64,000 nucleotides of DNA, taken from the NCBI RefSeq assembly GCF_002723915.1, contig NZ_BEWL01000008.1, positions 1 to 64,000 on the forward strand, given 5' to 3'. The number at the start of each line of letters is the position of its first letter. Position 1 is the first letter of the stretch. The notes under the pieces were generated by a model. It had not been told where the DNA came from. It did no database searches and worked only from the letters and a program-made list of their open reading frames with translations. Of the stretch, positions 35,127 through 43,966 are shown piece after piece. A program made the translations under genes and the position numbers. The stretch comes from Gluconobacter albidus (lineage in GTDB: Bacteria > Pseudomonadota > Alphaproteobacteria > Acetobacterales > Acetobacteraceae).

Positions 35127-35144
35127 CCGACCTTTTCAGGTCGG
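35127..35144 (+). other. Small hairpin after the terminase gene
   Basis: CCGACCT and AGGTCGG form a 7-bp stem with a TTTC loop just after the stop codon. No T-tract follows, so it is more likely an mRNA-processing or stability element than a terminator. Confidence 0.4.
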
Positions 35145-35171
35145 TAAGCGGCCTGAAACAATGGAGAACAC

Positions 35172-36590
35172 ATGGACTGGTTGTCCCTGCAACAGCGTTA
35201 TGCTGTTCCTGCGGGTGCGTCCGCGCGGACGGCGCGGCTGCTGGCGCTCAAGCGTGTTCTGGACGGCACGCAGTATGATGCGCTGCCGCATCCGTTCTCG
35301 ATGGAGAAGTCGGGAGCGGGCGAATATATTCCGTTATCCAGTCGTCGTCCTTCGGTCCGGACCAATCTGTGCCGGACGGTTGTGGATGAGTCGGTTTCGC
35401 TGCTGTTTGGCGATACGCACTGGCCCGGGCTGGTGACGGATGATGCGCGTGTAACGCATGCCATGAGCACATTCGCGTCGCAGACCAGACTGGCGTCGCT
35501 TCTGATGGAGGCGGCGCGGCTGGGTTCTGTCGGATCGGTTGCGATCCTGTTCGAAGTGTCGGCTGGGGTTCCGAAGCTGTCTGTTCTGGAGACGGCGTAT
35601 CTGACGCCGTTCTGGGATGATGCGACGGGGGAACTGTTGCGGGTCGAGGAAAGGTTTCTGGTTCGGGGACGGGATCTGGCGGCGCAGGGCTATCCGATTG
35701 CGGGTGAGCTTCTGGGCGCTCAGTTCTGGTGGCAGCGGGTCTGGACGCCGGTCGACTGTGCGGTGTCCGTGCCCTGGCTGGTGGGAATGGATGGCGGCGT
35801 TCGGGATGAGAGCCGCTCCGTTCGGCATGGGCTGGGGTTTGTGCCGATTGTGTGGACGCGCAATCTGGGTGGTCCCTGTGGGCGCGATCCTGAAGGCGAG
35901 TGCACGTTCGAGCGGGCCATCGATACGGTGATCGAAGCGGATTATCTGCTGTCTCAGGCGGGGCGGGGGTTGAAATATGGCTCCGATCCGACGCTGGTCC
36001 TGAAAACGGGTGGTTTTTCCGACGGGGTGGCGCATCAGGGCGGTGCAGCTTCGGCGCTGACGCTTCCGCCGGAGGGGGATGCGAAACTTCTGGAGATCAA
36101 TGGAAATGCTGCGGGTGCGGTGCTCGATCATTATCGGGAACTGCGGCTGGTGGTGTTGGAACAGCTTCACGGAAACCGTGCGCACGGTGATCGGGTTGGC
36201 GGGGCGCAGTCCGGCAAGGCCATGGAGATGATGTGTCAGCCGCTGATCTGGCTGGTGGATCGTCTGCGGCATTCCTATGGGGAAGGTGCGCTGCTGTCGA
36301 TTTACAGGATGGCCTGTCGCTTTTCCTGTGTGCTGGAAAACGGGCTGCGGCTTGGGGGCGAACTGGTCAAGGATCTGCCGTATTGCCGCATGAGTTTGCG
36401 GTGGCCGGCGTGGTTTCCGTCCACGGACCCGGAGTTGCTGTCTCTGGTGCAGGGACTGGTGGTGGCGGTCTCCAATGGAATTCTGAGCCGCGAGACTGCG
36501 GTTCGGATGTTTGCAATGGCATCGGGAAATTCTGATCCGAATACGGAATGGAAAATGCTGGAGCAGTGGTGTGCTTCTGAACAAGCATGA
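35172..36590 (+). CDS. Phage portal protein
   Basis: This 472-residue protein should form the dodecameric portal through which DNA enters and leaves the head. It resembles the SPP1 gp6-like family: an N-terminal segment with a conserved RTNLCRTVVDESVSLLFG, a central beta-rich wing and the C-terminal clip/crown helices. Its position between terminase and scaffold/capsid genes is standard. The stop codon overlaps the next gene by 4 bp. Confidence 0.85.
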   Translation: MDWLSLQQRYAVPAGASARTARLLALKRVLDGTQYDALPHPFSMEKSGAGEYIPLSSRRPSVRTNLCRTVVDESVSLLFGDTHWPGLVTDDARVTHAMSTFASQTRLASLLMEAARLGSVGSVAILFEVSAGVPKLSVLETAYLTPFWDDATGELLRVEERFLVRGRDLAAQGYPIAGELLGAQFWWQRVWTPVDCAVSVPWLVGMDGGVRDESRSVRHGLGFVPIVWTRNLGGPCGRDPEGECTFERAIDTVIEADYLLSQAGRGLKYGSDPTLVLKTGGFSDGVAHQGGAASALTLPPEGDAKLLEINGNAAGAVLDHYRELRLVVLEQLHGNRAHGDRVGGAQSGKAMEMMCQPLIWLVDRLRHSYGEGALLSIYRMACRFSCVLENGLRLGGELVKDLPYCRMSLRWPAWFPSTDPELLSLVQGLVVAVSNGILSRETAVRMFAMASGNSDPNTEWKMLEQWCASEQA

Positions 36591-37102
36591 GTGTTGACGG
36601 GGGAATGATGTCCGGAACTGATGACACCATTGAGGATGTGGATGCTCTGCGTCAGGCGCTGAATGAAGCGCGGAGCGAAGTTGAGGCGGTCCGTCAGGAA
36701 ATGACGGATGTTGTGACGCGGCAGGAGACGCTTCAGCGTAATCATGAAGAAGCGCTGGCCCGGATGCGGGAGGACAGTAACCGGGAGGTTATTGTGGCGG
36801 CGCTCAGGGCAGAAGCGATCCGCAATGGTGCACATAATCCTGATGATGTTGTACGGCTGATTGATCTCAACGGGATCGAGCGGGGCGAAGACGGCTCGGT
36901 GGTCGGTGTGTCCGAAGCTTTGCAGCAGGCCCGTCAGGAACGGGCCTATCTGTTTGGTGAGGTATTGAGGCCTGGATATTCGAGCGGGACGACGGTCGGG
37001 CAGGCTGCGCCTCGTCCGGGTGGGATGGAACCGTTCAATGCGCGGGCCGTCAGCGAGGCGGATTACGAAACGCGCAAATGGCAGTTTCTGGCTCAGAAGT
37101 GA
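36587..37102 (+). CDS. Scaffold-like coiled-coil protein
   Basis: This 171-residue acidic protein has a coiled coil at about residues 18-65 (heptad-rich DALRQALNEARSEVEAVRQE) and a C-terminal Pro/Gly-rich tail ending with TRKWQFLAQK. Location between portal and capsid genes, size and coiled coil fit a capsid assembly scaffold. No protease gene is present, so capsid maturation may be protease-free as in SPP1. Confidence 0.75.
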   Translation: MSVDGGMMSGTDDTIEDVDALRQALNEARSEVEAVRQEMTDVVTRQETLQRNHEEALARMREDSNREVIVAALRAEAIRNGAHNPDDVVRLIDLNGIERGEDGSVVGVSEALQQARQERAYLFGEVLRPGYSSGTTVGQAAPRPGGMEPFNARAVSEADYETRKWQFLAQK

Positions 37103-37172
37103 GCTTCGGGACGATATTTGACCGGGTCTGATGGCAGGCCGGGTTCAGACAACACATTTACGGAAAAAATAC

Positions 37173-38552
37173 ATGAGCATTGATAATTTTCCTGTTCAGC
37201 TTCAGGCCGCCATCCAGCAGGGTTTTCTGGCCCGCGAGTTTGAGAATGGCCTGAAATCCCGTCTGGGTTTCCGCCAGGTTGCCGATCGCGAAGTGTTCCC
37301 GAACGCCATTGGTGAGACGCTGACGAAAACCCGCAAGAGCCTCAAGGCGCCTGTGACGACGCCGCTTAATCCGACGGGAAATACCAATTTTGATAATGGT
37401 CTGAGCCCTTCTGGCTGGGCCGTTGAGCAGTATACGCTGTCGATCAACCAGTATGGCGATACGATTGACCTGAACATGGTAACCAGTGGTGTGGGGATTG
37501 CGTCGCAGTTTCTGGCCAATGCCAACACCAACGGTGTGCAGGCGATGCAGTCTCTCGACCGGCTGGCGCGCAATACGCTGTTTGGTGGCGCGCAGAATGG
37601 TGTGGGCGGCTATCTGGGCGGCAATACACGTGTGACGGCGACGCTCGGGAGCGCTGGAAATACCATTTCGGTTGATGACATCCGTGGTTTCCAGTCCGTG
37701 ATCGTCAATGGTCAGGTCACGGCGCTCAGTGCGACCTACGGCATGACAGTGACGGTCGGCAGCGATGTCTATACGCTAGTCAATGTTGTGGCCGATGGAA
37801 CGAACGTATCTACGGCGCCGGGCGGTATTTCGGGGCAGATGACGTTCTCGGCTTCAGTGTCGGTTGCGGATGGTACGGAAGGTCAGGCCGTTGTGGCGTC
37901 CACTGCGCCGATGGTGATCCGTCCGAATGGTCGTCTGACGACTGCGGCGTTGCAGACGGCGAGTGCGAACGGTCTGGCAGATACGCTGGGCATTCAGCAG
38001 GTTCTGGCCGGTGTGGCGACACTGCGGCGTAACAACGTGCCGATGATCAATGGTGCGTATCACTGTTATCTGGATGATCTGCAGCTTCTGTCACTCTTCC
38101 GTGATCCGGACTTCAAGCATCTGTATCGTGGTGCCTACGGTTCGGAAGAGTATCGTTCCGGACAAGTGATTGAGCTTCTGGGTGTGCGGTTCATTCCGAC
38201 GACGGAAGCGCCGCAGCAGGCGTCGCTTGGAGCGGGTTCCATTCATCGTGCGCTTCTTCTCGGTCAGGGCGCACTGATCGAGGGCGACTGTGCGCTGACG
38301 GGTCATTCCGACATTCCGGATGCCGAGCGGGCGCTGATCGAGATGGTGGACAGCGTGGCGATGGTGACGCGTGAGCCGCTGGATCGACTGCGTCAGATCA
38401 TTGCGCAGTCCTGGTACTGGATTGGCGGTTTTGCTCTGCCGACCGACGTGACGGCGGACATGACTGTCATTCCGACGGCGACGAACAGCTATCTCAAGCG
38501 GGGTGTTGTGATCGAGAGCCTTGGTACGGATGCGCTTGGTCTGACGTTCTGA
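37173..38552 (+). CDS. Major capsid protein
   Basis: This 459-residue protein is most likely the HK97-fold major capsid protein, judged by position, size and landmarks such as the N-arm (GLKSRLGFRQVADREVFPN) and a P-domain-like C-terminal part ending SYLKRGVVIESLGTDALGL. Residues about 165-255 form a Thr/Val/Gly-rich beta segment that looks like an inserted surface domain. The start at 37173 has GGAAA upstream. A terminator-like hairpin follows the gene, a common way to make capsid mRNA abundant. Confidence 0.83.
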   Translation: MSIDNFPVQLQAAIQQGFLAREFENGLKSRLGFRQVADREVFPNAIGETLTKTRKSLKAPVTTPLNPTGNTNFDNGLSPSGWAVEQYTLSINQYGDTIDLNMVTSGVGIASQFLANANTNGVQAMQSLDRLARNTLFGGAQNGVGGYLGGNTRVTATLGSAGNTISVDDIRGFQSVIVNGQVTALSATYGMTVTVGSDVYTLVNVVADGTNVSTAPGGISGQMTFSASVSVADGTEGQAVVASTAPMVIRPNGRLTTAALQTASANGLADTLGIQQVLAGVATLRRNNVPMINGAYHCYLDDLQLLSLFRDPDFKHLYRGAYGSEEYRSGQVIELLGVRFIPTTEAPQQASLGAGSIHRALLLGQGALIEGDCALTGHSDIPDAERALIEMVDSVAMVTREPLDRLRQIIAQSWYWIGGFALPTDVTADMTVIPTATNSYLKRGVVIESLGTDALGLTF

Positions 38553-38561
38553 TCTTTTTTC

Positions 38562-38586
38562 GGCCCCTGTCTTTGAGGCGGGGGCC
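38562..38586 (+). terminator. Terminator-like hairpin after the capsid gene
   Basis: GGCCCCTGTC pairs with GGCGGGGGCC through eight Watson-Crick and two wobble pairs, with loop TTTGA and a TTTCTT tract after it. Confidence 0.65.
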
Positions 38587-38606
38587 TTTCTTGCGGGGGG
38601 AATGAC

Positions 38607-39008
38607 ATGTCCGGAACGGTTGGTTTATCGACGGATATTCTCTCGGAAGGAGAGAAAATGGATGTCCGTCGGTTCTGTGGATATCCCGCGATCGGATCGC
38701 GGGAGGGAAACCAGGAATCCTGGCGTTTCTTTCAGGTGGAAGGCGCGCTGGAATGGCGGATGAATTATCTGTCTGCAGCGGAATTACAGCAGATCCGGCT
38801 TTATCTGTCGCAGCTTTATCCGCTGGAGACGGCGATTACGGCGTCGTCGGACAATCTGGATACGGCGCGGGCAGCAAGCTGGTATCATAATGGTCGCGAA
38901 GTGCAGGATCGGATGATGCTGTTTACGCTGTGGCGTCGTCGTCTGTGTGCGTTTCTGGGTGTGACGGGTGGACTGGAACTGCAGGACGGCCGAGCGATCG
39001 TGGTTTGA
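38607..39008 (+). CDS. Head-tail connector protein, putative
   Basis: This 133-residue protein follows the capsid gene after GGGGGGAATGAC, a strong ribosome site. Its size, helical middle part (LSAAELQQIRLYLSQLYPLE) and location fit a head completion or neck protein. I do not recognise a named family, so the role is positional inference. Confidence 0.65.
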   Translation: MSGTVGLSTDILSEGEKMDVRRFCGYPAIGSREGNQESWRFFQVEGALEWRMNYLSAAELQQIRLYLSQLYPLETAITASSDNLDTARAASWYHNGREVQDRMMLFTLWRRRLCAFLGVTGGLELQDGRAIVV

Positions 39009-39018
39009 GGAGAGCGGT

Positions 39019-39618
39019 GTGCAGCAGGCAATGATCGCAGCCCGGCTCTCCAGGGGATATGCCAAGGCGGCCCAAGTTCTCGGGGCTTCGGGCGAGCAGT
39101 ATCGTCCTTCGGGCGGTCTGACGCCGATGGATGTGCTTTATGCGCAGCCCATGCTGGCTTTCGATGTGGATGCCGGATTTTCGTTCGAGCGTCCGATCGG
39201 ATGGGGGATTCCGACGGAATATGTTCTGACGGATCGCCGGGATGATACGCAGGTGGGCGATATTCTTGCTGCGAGTGGCCGGACGTATTTCGTGGCGTCT
39301 GTGGAGCCTCTGCGGCCGCCGCTGTGTGTGGTGTGCAGCCGCACGGTCTCGGTCAGTGGTGTTACGGGATTGGTGCAGACGCTCGTCTCGGAGTGTCCGG
39401 CGGCCATCATCATGCGCGCGAAGGGAGAATCTTCGGGAAGTGGTGTTCCGGGGGCGACACGGCCGGGTCAGTCCGTGATGTATCTTCCGCTTCTGCCGGG
39501 AGTTGTGCTGACGCCGTATATGACGGTCACGACCGATCTGGGGACGACTTATACGGTCAATGCGGTGGAAATATCCGGGTTCGGTATCCGGTGCACCATG
39601 TCGTTTCAGCAGGTCTGA
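39019..39618 (+). CDS. Neck/head-tail joining protein, putative
   Basis: This 199-residue protein is read from GTG at 39019, with AGGAG 6 nt upstream; an ATG at 39031 is the alternative. It contains RPSGGLTPMDVLYAQPMLAF and a beta-rich C-terminal half (YMTVTTDLGTTYTVNAVEIS). Such proteins are found between capsid and tail genes in alphaproteobacterial myovirus-like prophages. Function is inferred from position. Confidence 0.65.
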   Translation: MQQAMIAARLSRGYAKAAQVLGASGEQYRPSGGLTPMDVLYAQPMLAFDVDAGFSFERPIGWGIPTEYVLTDRRDDTQVGDILAASGRTYFVASVEPLRPPLCVVCSRTVSVSGVTGLVQTLVSECPAAIIMRAKGESSGSGVPGATRPGQSVMYLPLLPGVVLTPYMTVTTDLGTTYTVNAVEISGFGIRCTMSFQQV

Positions 39619-39629
39619 GGGGGAGAAGA

Positions 39630-40616
39630 ATGACGGATGCCTCCAAAGTCGGGCTGGCGCTCGCCTATAACTGTGCGCAGGTTCTTTATCCGCAGGTGCC
39701 GTCAGGTGTTTCGGTAACGGGGCGGCAGGTGGTGTTGCGGCGGGGATGGCTTTTGCCGAGCGATCTTTTCGCAGCCCAGAATATTCGCAACGACACCGAT
39801 TTCGTAACCGTTACGATGGCGCCCCGGAAAATGCCGGAATGGGCGGAGCCACTAGGGCGGCCCTGGCGTGTCCAGCAGAAGGTTGAGCCTACGGTCGGGG
39901 TTGTCGTGACGGGAGCGACGGTTGAGATCGTCTTTTCCGGGACTGCGACGCCTGTGGGAGTTGTGGCGGTCTGGCTGGATGATATGCCGCGGGGAGGAGA
40001 GCCGTCTGCGGCCTATGCGGTGACGGCACAGGATACGCCTGAAACGGTTGCTGCGGCTTTGGCGGCGGCGTTGACTGGCGGTGTGGCGAATGGTGCGGTT
40101 GTCAGTGTGCCGGGGCGGGTTCTGAATGGTTATGCCGGTGGGTACGGTCAGTCGGTGCGGGTGACGCGGCGGCAGGCGCAGCTCTATCGGGTTTCGATCT
40201 GGACGGCGGATACGACGGCGCGGGAAACGCTGGCATCTGTTCTGGATACCGCGCTGGCGGAGCAGAGTTGGATCACTACTCTGGACGGGTGTGAGGCTCA
40301 GCTCCGGTTCCAGAGCGTGGAAGATGTCGACACGATGCAGAATGAAGCACTGTATCGGCGGGATTATTTCTATGAGCTGGTATTCGACACCCTGCAGGTG
40401 CAGTGGGCGTCCGAAATGCTGTGCGGGATTGGCACCTTGTCCGCGGGGGAGGGGCTGTCGGCACCGTTCGGAGTTCTGGCGCCCGGGGCGGCGAACCAGA
40501 CGGTGACGGCAGCGCTGGATGCCATGCAGGCTGTGGTTGCGGCGCAGGCTGCAGCTTCGGCCTATCCGGGTTTGGGCGTCGACCATTTTGGGACGGTGGT
40601 TGCGCTCGGCAGCTGA
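39630..40616 (+). CDS. Tail completion/terminator-region protein, putative
   Basis: This 328-residue protein starts at ATG 39630 after GGGGGAGAAGA. It is beta-rich with an Ala-rich helical C-terminus (DAMQAVVAAQAAASAYPGLG). It lies between the neck protein and the tail sheath, where contractile-tailed phages encode tail terminator or completion proteins. No specific family is recognised. Confidence 0.65.
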   Translation: MTDASKVGLALAYNCAQVLYPQVPSGVSVTGRQVVLRRGWLLPSDLFAAQNIRNDTDFVTVTMAPRKMPEWAEPLGRPWRVQQKVEPTVGVVVTGATVEIVFSGTATPVGVVAVWLDDMPRGGEPSAAYAVTAQDTPETVAAALAAALTGGVANGAVVSVPGRVLNGYAGGYGQSVRVTRRQAQLYRVSIWTADTTARETLASVLDTALAEQSWITTLDGCEAQLRFQSVEDVDTMQNEALYRRDYFYELVFDTLQVQWASEMLCGIGTLSAGEGLSAPFGVLAPGAANQTVTAALDAMQAVVAAQAAASAYPGLGVDHFGTVVALGS

Positions 40617-40652
40617 CGCAGAAGCTGAGTCACAAGGCTGAAATTTCATCAG

Positions 40653-40687
40653 GAAAGCGGGTGACCTTCATGGAGGTGCCCGCTTTC
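40653..40687 (+). terminator. Terminator-like hairpin before the sheath gene
   Basis: GAAAGCGGGTGACCT pairs with AGGTGCCCGCTTTC, leaving one bulged base and a 6-nt loop; TGCATTTT follows. It separates head and tail modules. Confidence 0.65.
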
Positions 40688-40711
40688 TGCATTTTGGAGA
40701 GCGATCCAGGG

Positions 40712-42199
40712 ATGTCTCTGGTCTATCAGGCGGGAACGCTGAATACCACGGCACTGACCGTGCCAAATCTTTATGTGCAGATTGCCCAGCCGCAGACGCT
40801 GGCCCTGGCCGGCGCGTCATCTTCGGTGCTGGGGATTGTGGGAACCGCTGGCTGGGGACCGGTGGGGATGCCTCTGCCGATCGGGGGCATGAGTGATTAT
40901 GTCGCGGCGTTCGGCGCCAAGCAGAACAAGACGACGGATGCGGGTCTGGCGGTCAATATCGCCGTGATGCAGGGAGCGTCGACATTCGTGGTTGTCCGTG
41001 TGACGGATGGGACGGATGTGGCGGCTTCCGGTGCGCTTGACGGGGTGACGGTTCAGGCTGTCTGCACCGGAAGTGCGGGAAATGGCATTGTTGCTGCAGT
41101 GACGGCTACGGGGTCCGGCTATGCGTTTGCGGTGATTCATGCCGAGCTGGGTTCAAGGACCTATGCCGGTGCGGACTGGTCCGGGATTGCCGCTGCTGTG
41201 GCGCAGGATCTGAGTGCGCTCGTGAAGGTTGTGCTGCCAGACACGGTGCCGGCCGTTGCGGCTGCGAGCGTGACGCTCTCAGGCGGCACGGACGGCGGCG
41301 TTCCCACGACAGCACAGTTCCTGGGGCAGGACAGCACGGTCCGGACAGGCATGTATGCGCTGCGGGGGCAGGAATGTGCCGTCGGGCTGCTGCATGGTGT
41401 GTCGGACAGTACATCCTATACAGCGCAGGCGGCGTTCGGAACGTCCGAGGGGGTCTATATGATCGCCGTGGGTCCCGCCGCGGATACGGTGACGAACGCG
41501 ATTGCCGTCAAGGCATCGAGTGGTCTGGATGCGGCGTCGGTCAAGCTCATGTTCGGGGACTGGCTGTGGTGGAATGATGACAGCAATGGCGTGATTCTCG
41601 TGAGCCCGCAGGCGTTTGCCGGGGGCAGGCTGGCCGCGCTTTCACCTGAACAGTCCAGTCTGAACAAGGCGCTGTCGGGGGTTGTGGGAAGCCAGAAGGC
41701 CGGTCTGACGGGAAGCAGTGCGACGTATTCCATGGCGGAACTGTCGGTGCTGTTTACGGCTGGAATTGACGTGATCTGCAATCCGGCGCCGGGCGGAAGT
41801 TACTGGGCGGTGCGGTGTGGGCATAATTCGTCCAGCAAGAGCACCATGAATGGCGACAACTACACACGTTTGACAAACTATATTGCGTCTTCGCTTGCGG
41901 GGGGTATGGGTGGTTATGTCGGCGAAGTCATTAATGACACGCTGTTCAGCGATATCCGCTCGACACTTCTGGGTTTTCTGTCGTCACTGCTGTCTCAGGG
42001 TATTCTGGGCGTTCAGAATGGTGAGCTGCCCTACAGTGTGGTCTGTGATTCGAGCAACAATCCGCAGTCCCGCACGGCGCTTGGATATGTGCAGGCGGAT
42101 GTGGCTGTTCGATATCAGGGCATCAACGAGAAATTCATCGTCAATCTGCAGGGCGGCGCGTCTGTCACTGTATCGTCTGCGTCGGGGAGTGTCGGCTAA
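40712..42199 (+). CDS. Contractile tail sheath protein
   Basis: This 495-residue protein resembles tail sheaths of Mu/P2-like contractile phages, with the N-terminal segment GTLNTTALTVPNLYVQI, a variable surface domain, and the conserved C-terminal DUF-type sheath core (GDWLWWNDD, GGYVGEVINDTLFSDI). Its presence shows that the particle is myovirus-like. The start is the ATG at 40712 with GGAGAG upstream; the earlier in-frame ATG at 40670 lies inside the terminator hairpin. The TAA is followed directly by the tube gene ATG. Confidence 0.85.
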   Translation: MSLVYQAGTLNTTALTVPNLYVQIAQPQTLALAGASSSVLGIVGTAGWGPVGMPLPIGGMSDYVAAFGAKQNKTTDAGLAVNIAVMQGASTFVVVRVTDGTDVAASGALDGVTVQAVCTGSAGNGIVAAVTATGSGYAFAVIHAELGSRTYAGADWSGIAAAVAQDLSALVKVVLPDTVPAVAAASVTLSGGTDGGVPTTAQFLGQDSTVRTGMYALRGQECAVGLLHGVSDSTSYTAQAAFGTSEGVYMIAVGPAADTVTNAIAVKASSGLDAASVKLMFGDWLWWNDDSNGVILVSPQAFAGGRLAALSPEQSSLNKALSGVVGSQKAGLTGSSATYSMAELSVLFTAGIDVICNPAPGGSYWAVRCGHNSSSKSTMNGDNYTRLTNYIASSLAGGMGGYVGEVINDTLFSDIRSTLLGFLSSLLSQGILGVQNGELPYSVVCDSSNNPQSRTALGYVQADVAVRYQGINEKFIVNLQGGASVTVSSASGSVG

Positions 42200-42625
42200 A
42201 TGGCAAATCCATACAGCATTGGCCGGGATTGCCGGATTACGGTTCTGTGGAATGGTCAGCGGGTTGATCTGAGGGATGTGACGTCTTTCAGTGCGGCTCA
42301 GGAAACGCATGCTCTGCGTGCCAATCCGCTGAATGGTGTTCCGCTGGAATTCAATGTTCCGAATGGCTGGCGGGGAGCGTTTCAGATCGCCCGTGCCAAT
42401 GCGGCGCTGGATAATCTGGTGGCAGCTGTGGAAGCTGCCTACTGGAATGCGGGAACGGTCGGAAGCGGGACGATTTACCAGTACGTTACGGATCCGGATG
42501 GTTCGACGGGCACATGGGAGTTCAGCAATGTTTCCATGCAGCTGAAAAGTGATCCCTGGCAGGCGGATCACATGATCCATCAGACGGTTCAGTTCTTTGC
42601 TTCTACAAGGACGAAGATTTCGTGA
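42200..42625 (+). CDS. Tail tube protein
   Basis: This 141-residue protein is of the size and position of the inner tail tube (Mu/P2 FII-like), a stack of hexameric beta-barrel rings inside the sheath. The ending NVSMQLKSDPWQADHMIHQT is tube-like. It starts on the base after the sheath stop codon and overlaps the next gene by 4 bp. Confidence 0.8.
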   Translation: MANPYSIGRDCRITVLWNGQRVDLRDVTSFSAAQETHALRANPLNGVPLEFNVPNGWRGAFQIARANAALDNLVAAVEAAYWNAGTVGSGTIYQYVTDPDGSTGTWEFSNVSMQLKSDPWQADHMIHQTVQFFASTRTKIS

Positions 42626-42939
42626 GTGATTTTCCGCAGGAAATTGTTCTGTCAGATAAGCGCCGTCTGACGTTGCGAGAGATTGATCCGGCGGACATGC
42701 TGGATCTGATCGAAGCGGCGGGAAGTGCCATCAATGGGGCTTCGGCATCTGCTTGGCTGGGCTACGCGGAAATGATCTGTTCCGTGACGGCCATTGATGG
42801 TGTGCCGGTCCAGATGCCACAGAGCAAGGACGAAATCCGCGACCTTGCGCGGCGCGTGGGAAAGTCTGGGATTGCTGCGCTGACGCCGCTGTTTGAACGT
42901 GATGCGGATGACGATATCCGGGACGTCGCAAAAAACTGA
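42622..42939 (+). CDS. Tail assembly chaperone, short form (G-like)
   Basis: This 105-residue acidic protein is read from GTG 42622, overlapping the tube stop. It is in the place of the lambda G / P2 E tail chaperone that coats the tape measure during assembly. The reading frame ends GCA AAA AAC TGA, placing a canonical -1 slippery heptamer directly before the stop codon. Confidence 0.8.
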   Translation: MSDFPQEIVLSDKRRLTLREIDPADMLDLIEAAGSAINGASASAWLGYAEMICSVTAIDGVPVQMPQSKDEIRDLARRVGKSGIAALTPLFERDADDDIRDVAKN

Positions 42940-43109
42940 GTCGGCACTCCGGGTTTCAGGAGATGCTTTATCTTCTGGATCACGGGGTGCCGTGGGATGT
43001 TTTGCGAGGGTGGTCAGGGGCGCGGCGTCTGGCTGCGTGTGTCATTACCGGTGAACGGGAAGGGCATTGTTTTGATTGGGAAATTATGCGGTATCAGGGA
43101 GAAATATGA
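42622..43109 (+). CDS. Tail assembly chaperone, frameshifted long form (GT-like)
   Basis: A -1 slip at 42930-42936 would join the 105-residue short form to a 57-codon frame (starting LSRHSGFQEM, ending MRYQGEI, stop TGA at 43107-43109), giving a 162-residue protein. That downstream frame is open, lies exactly between the short form and the next gene, contains typical chaperone-extension residues (GVPWDVLRGW, HCFDWEIMRY), and has no ribosome site of its own, all of which support programmed frameshifting. Confidence 0.75.
42930..42936 (+). other. Programmed -1 frameshift site A-AAA-AAC
   Basis: The heptamer fits X-XXY-YYZ in the zero frame of the chaperone gene (codons GCA AAA AAC) and is followed at once by TGA. 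No strong downstream stem was found by eye. Confidence 0.75.
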
Positions 43110-43948
43110 TGCGGGAGGACATCTGGCGGAATATTCTCTTAGTCAGGACATTTTTCGATCAGTCTGCCAGAGGGTTGCTGCGGAGGGGAGAGTGGGTTTC
43201 AGTTGTACCCCGTCTGCGGAAACAGGGTGGTGTTAAAACGCTTCGCGCCAGAAGCCATCTGGGCTCTGTCATCAGGATCACGCGTTCCGAAACGCAGGCA
43301 GTGTCCAATAACCGGGAAGCGCCAGGCACGTGGAAACCTACAGGATTGCGGTATGGAGCGCTTTCCTTAAGGCGGAAAGAAATTCAGCTTTCGATGCCCC
43401 GCTCTTCTTCTGTCAGACCTGTTGTTGCTTCAGTGGGGAACAAGGGAAGGGCTAAGCGGGTATCAGCTCTTTCGGTTTCCGCGCGGCAGGTGTTTCAGTC
43501 TCGTGTCAAACAGGGTCAATATGTTTCGATTAAAAAACTTTTTGGCCTTGATGCCGGGGGAGGATCCTCGTCGGCAAGACCGACGGGAGTGTTCGAGAAA
43601 ATCTCCCGTCCGAAGCCTGTCAGGCGGACGGGGACTGATATGCAGTCTGTTATTCGTGGGGCAACGAGAGGAGCTGGAAACTCGCTGTTTGTGCCGCCCA
43701 AGGCTCTGTTTGCGAAAGACCGAGTGTACGAAACGACCGGGCAGGAGCAGCATCCACAGCATGTTTTTTCAGGATCCCGAACATATCACGACACTGAGGT
43801 TGTGAATGATCGTCTGGAACATGAAGTGAGGGGCGGGAATTTTCTGCTGGGTCATCGTGAGGCCCGTCTGGCGGCGCGTCGTTCCGGCGGGGGGGTGGAT
43901 GAGATCATGCAGCCTCAGTATCCCGGTCGAAGTATCGGGTTTTTCTGA
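43106..43948 (+). CDS. Protein in the tape-measure position, very short and basic
   Basis: This 280-residue protein follows the frameshifted chaperone, overlapping its stop codon (ATATGATG), and precedes the Mu gp43-like gene, exactly where the tape measure protein is expected. Normal tape measures are 500 residues or more, helical, and carry hydrophobic stretches; this one is rich in Arg, Ser and Gly (for example GGGSSSARPTGVFEKISRPK), with low predicted helicity. It may be a strongly reduced tape measure, giving a very short tail, or a replacement protein. A frameshifted remnant of a longer gene is possible but no neighbouring frame supports it. Confidence 0.6.
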   Translation: MMREDIWRNILLVRTFFDQSARGLLRRGEWVSVVPRLRKQGGVKTLRARSHLGSVIRITRSETQAVSNNREAPGTWKPTGLRYGALSLRRKEIQLSMPRSSSVRPVVASVGNKGRAKRVSALSVSARQVFQSRVKQGQYVSIKKLFGLDAGGGSSSARPTGVFEKISRPKPVRRTGTDMQSVIRGATRGAGNSLFVPPKALFAKDRVYETTGQEQHPQHVFSGSRTYHDTEVVNDRLEHEVRGGNFLLGHREARLAARRSGGGVDEIMQPQYPGRSIGFF

Positions 43949-43966
43949 CAGAGGAGATATTCCCTG

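Noticed and set aside
33803-35173. 456-codon minus-strand frame opposite the terminase large subunit
   Set aside because: The plus strand has Walker motifs; the antisense translation is His/Arg/Pro-rich and unrecognisable.
38968-39018. Longer N-terminus for the neck protein
   Set aside because: It would overlap the preceding gene in another frame, while GTG 39019 has a proper ribosome site.
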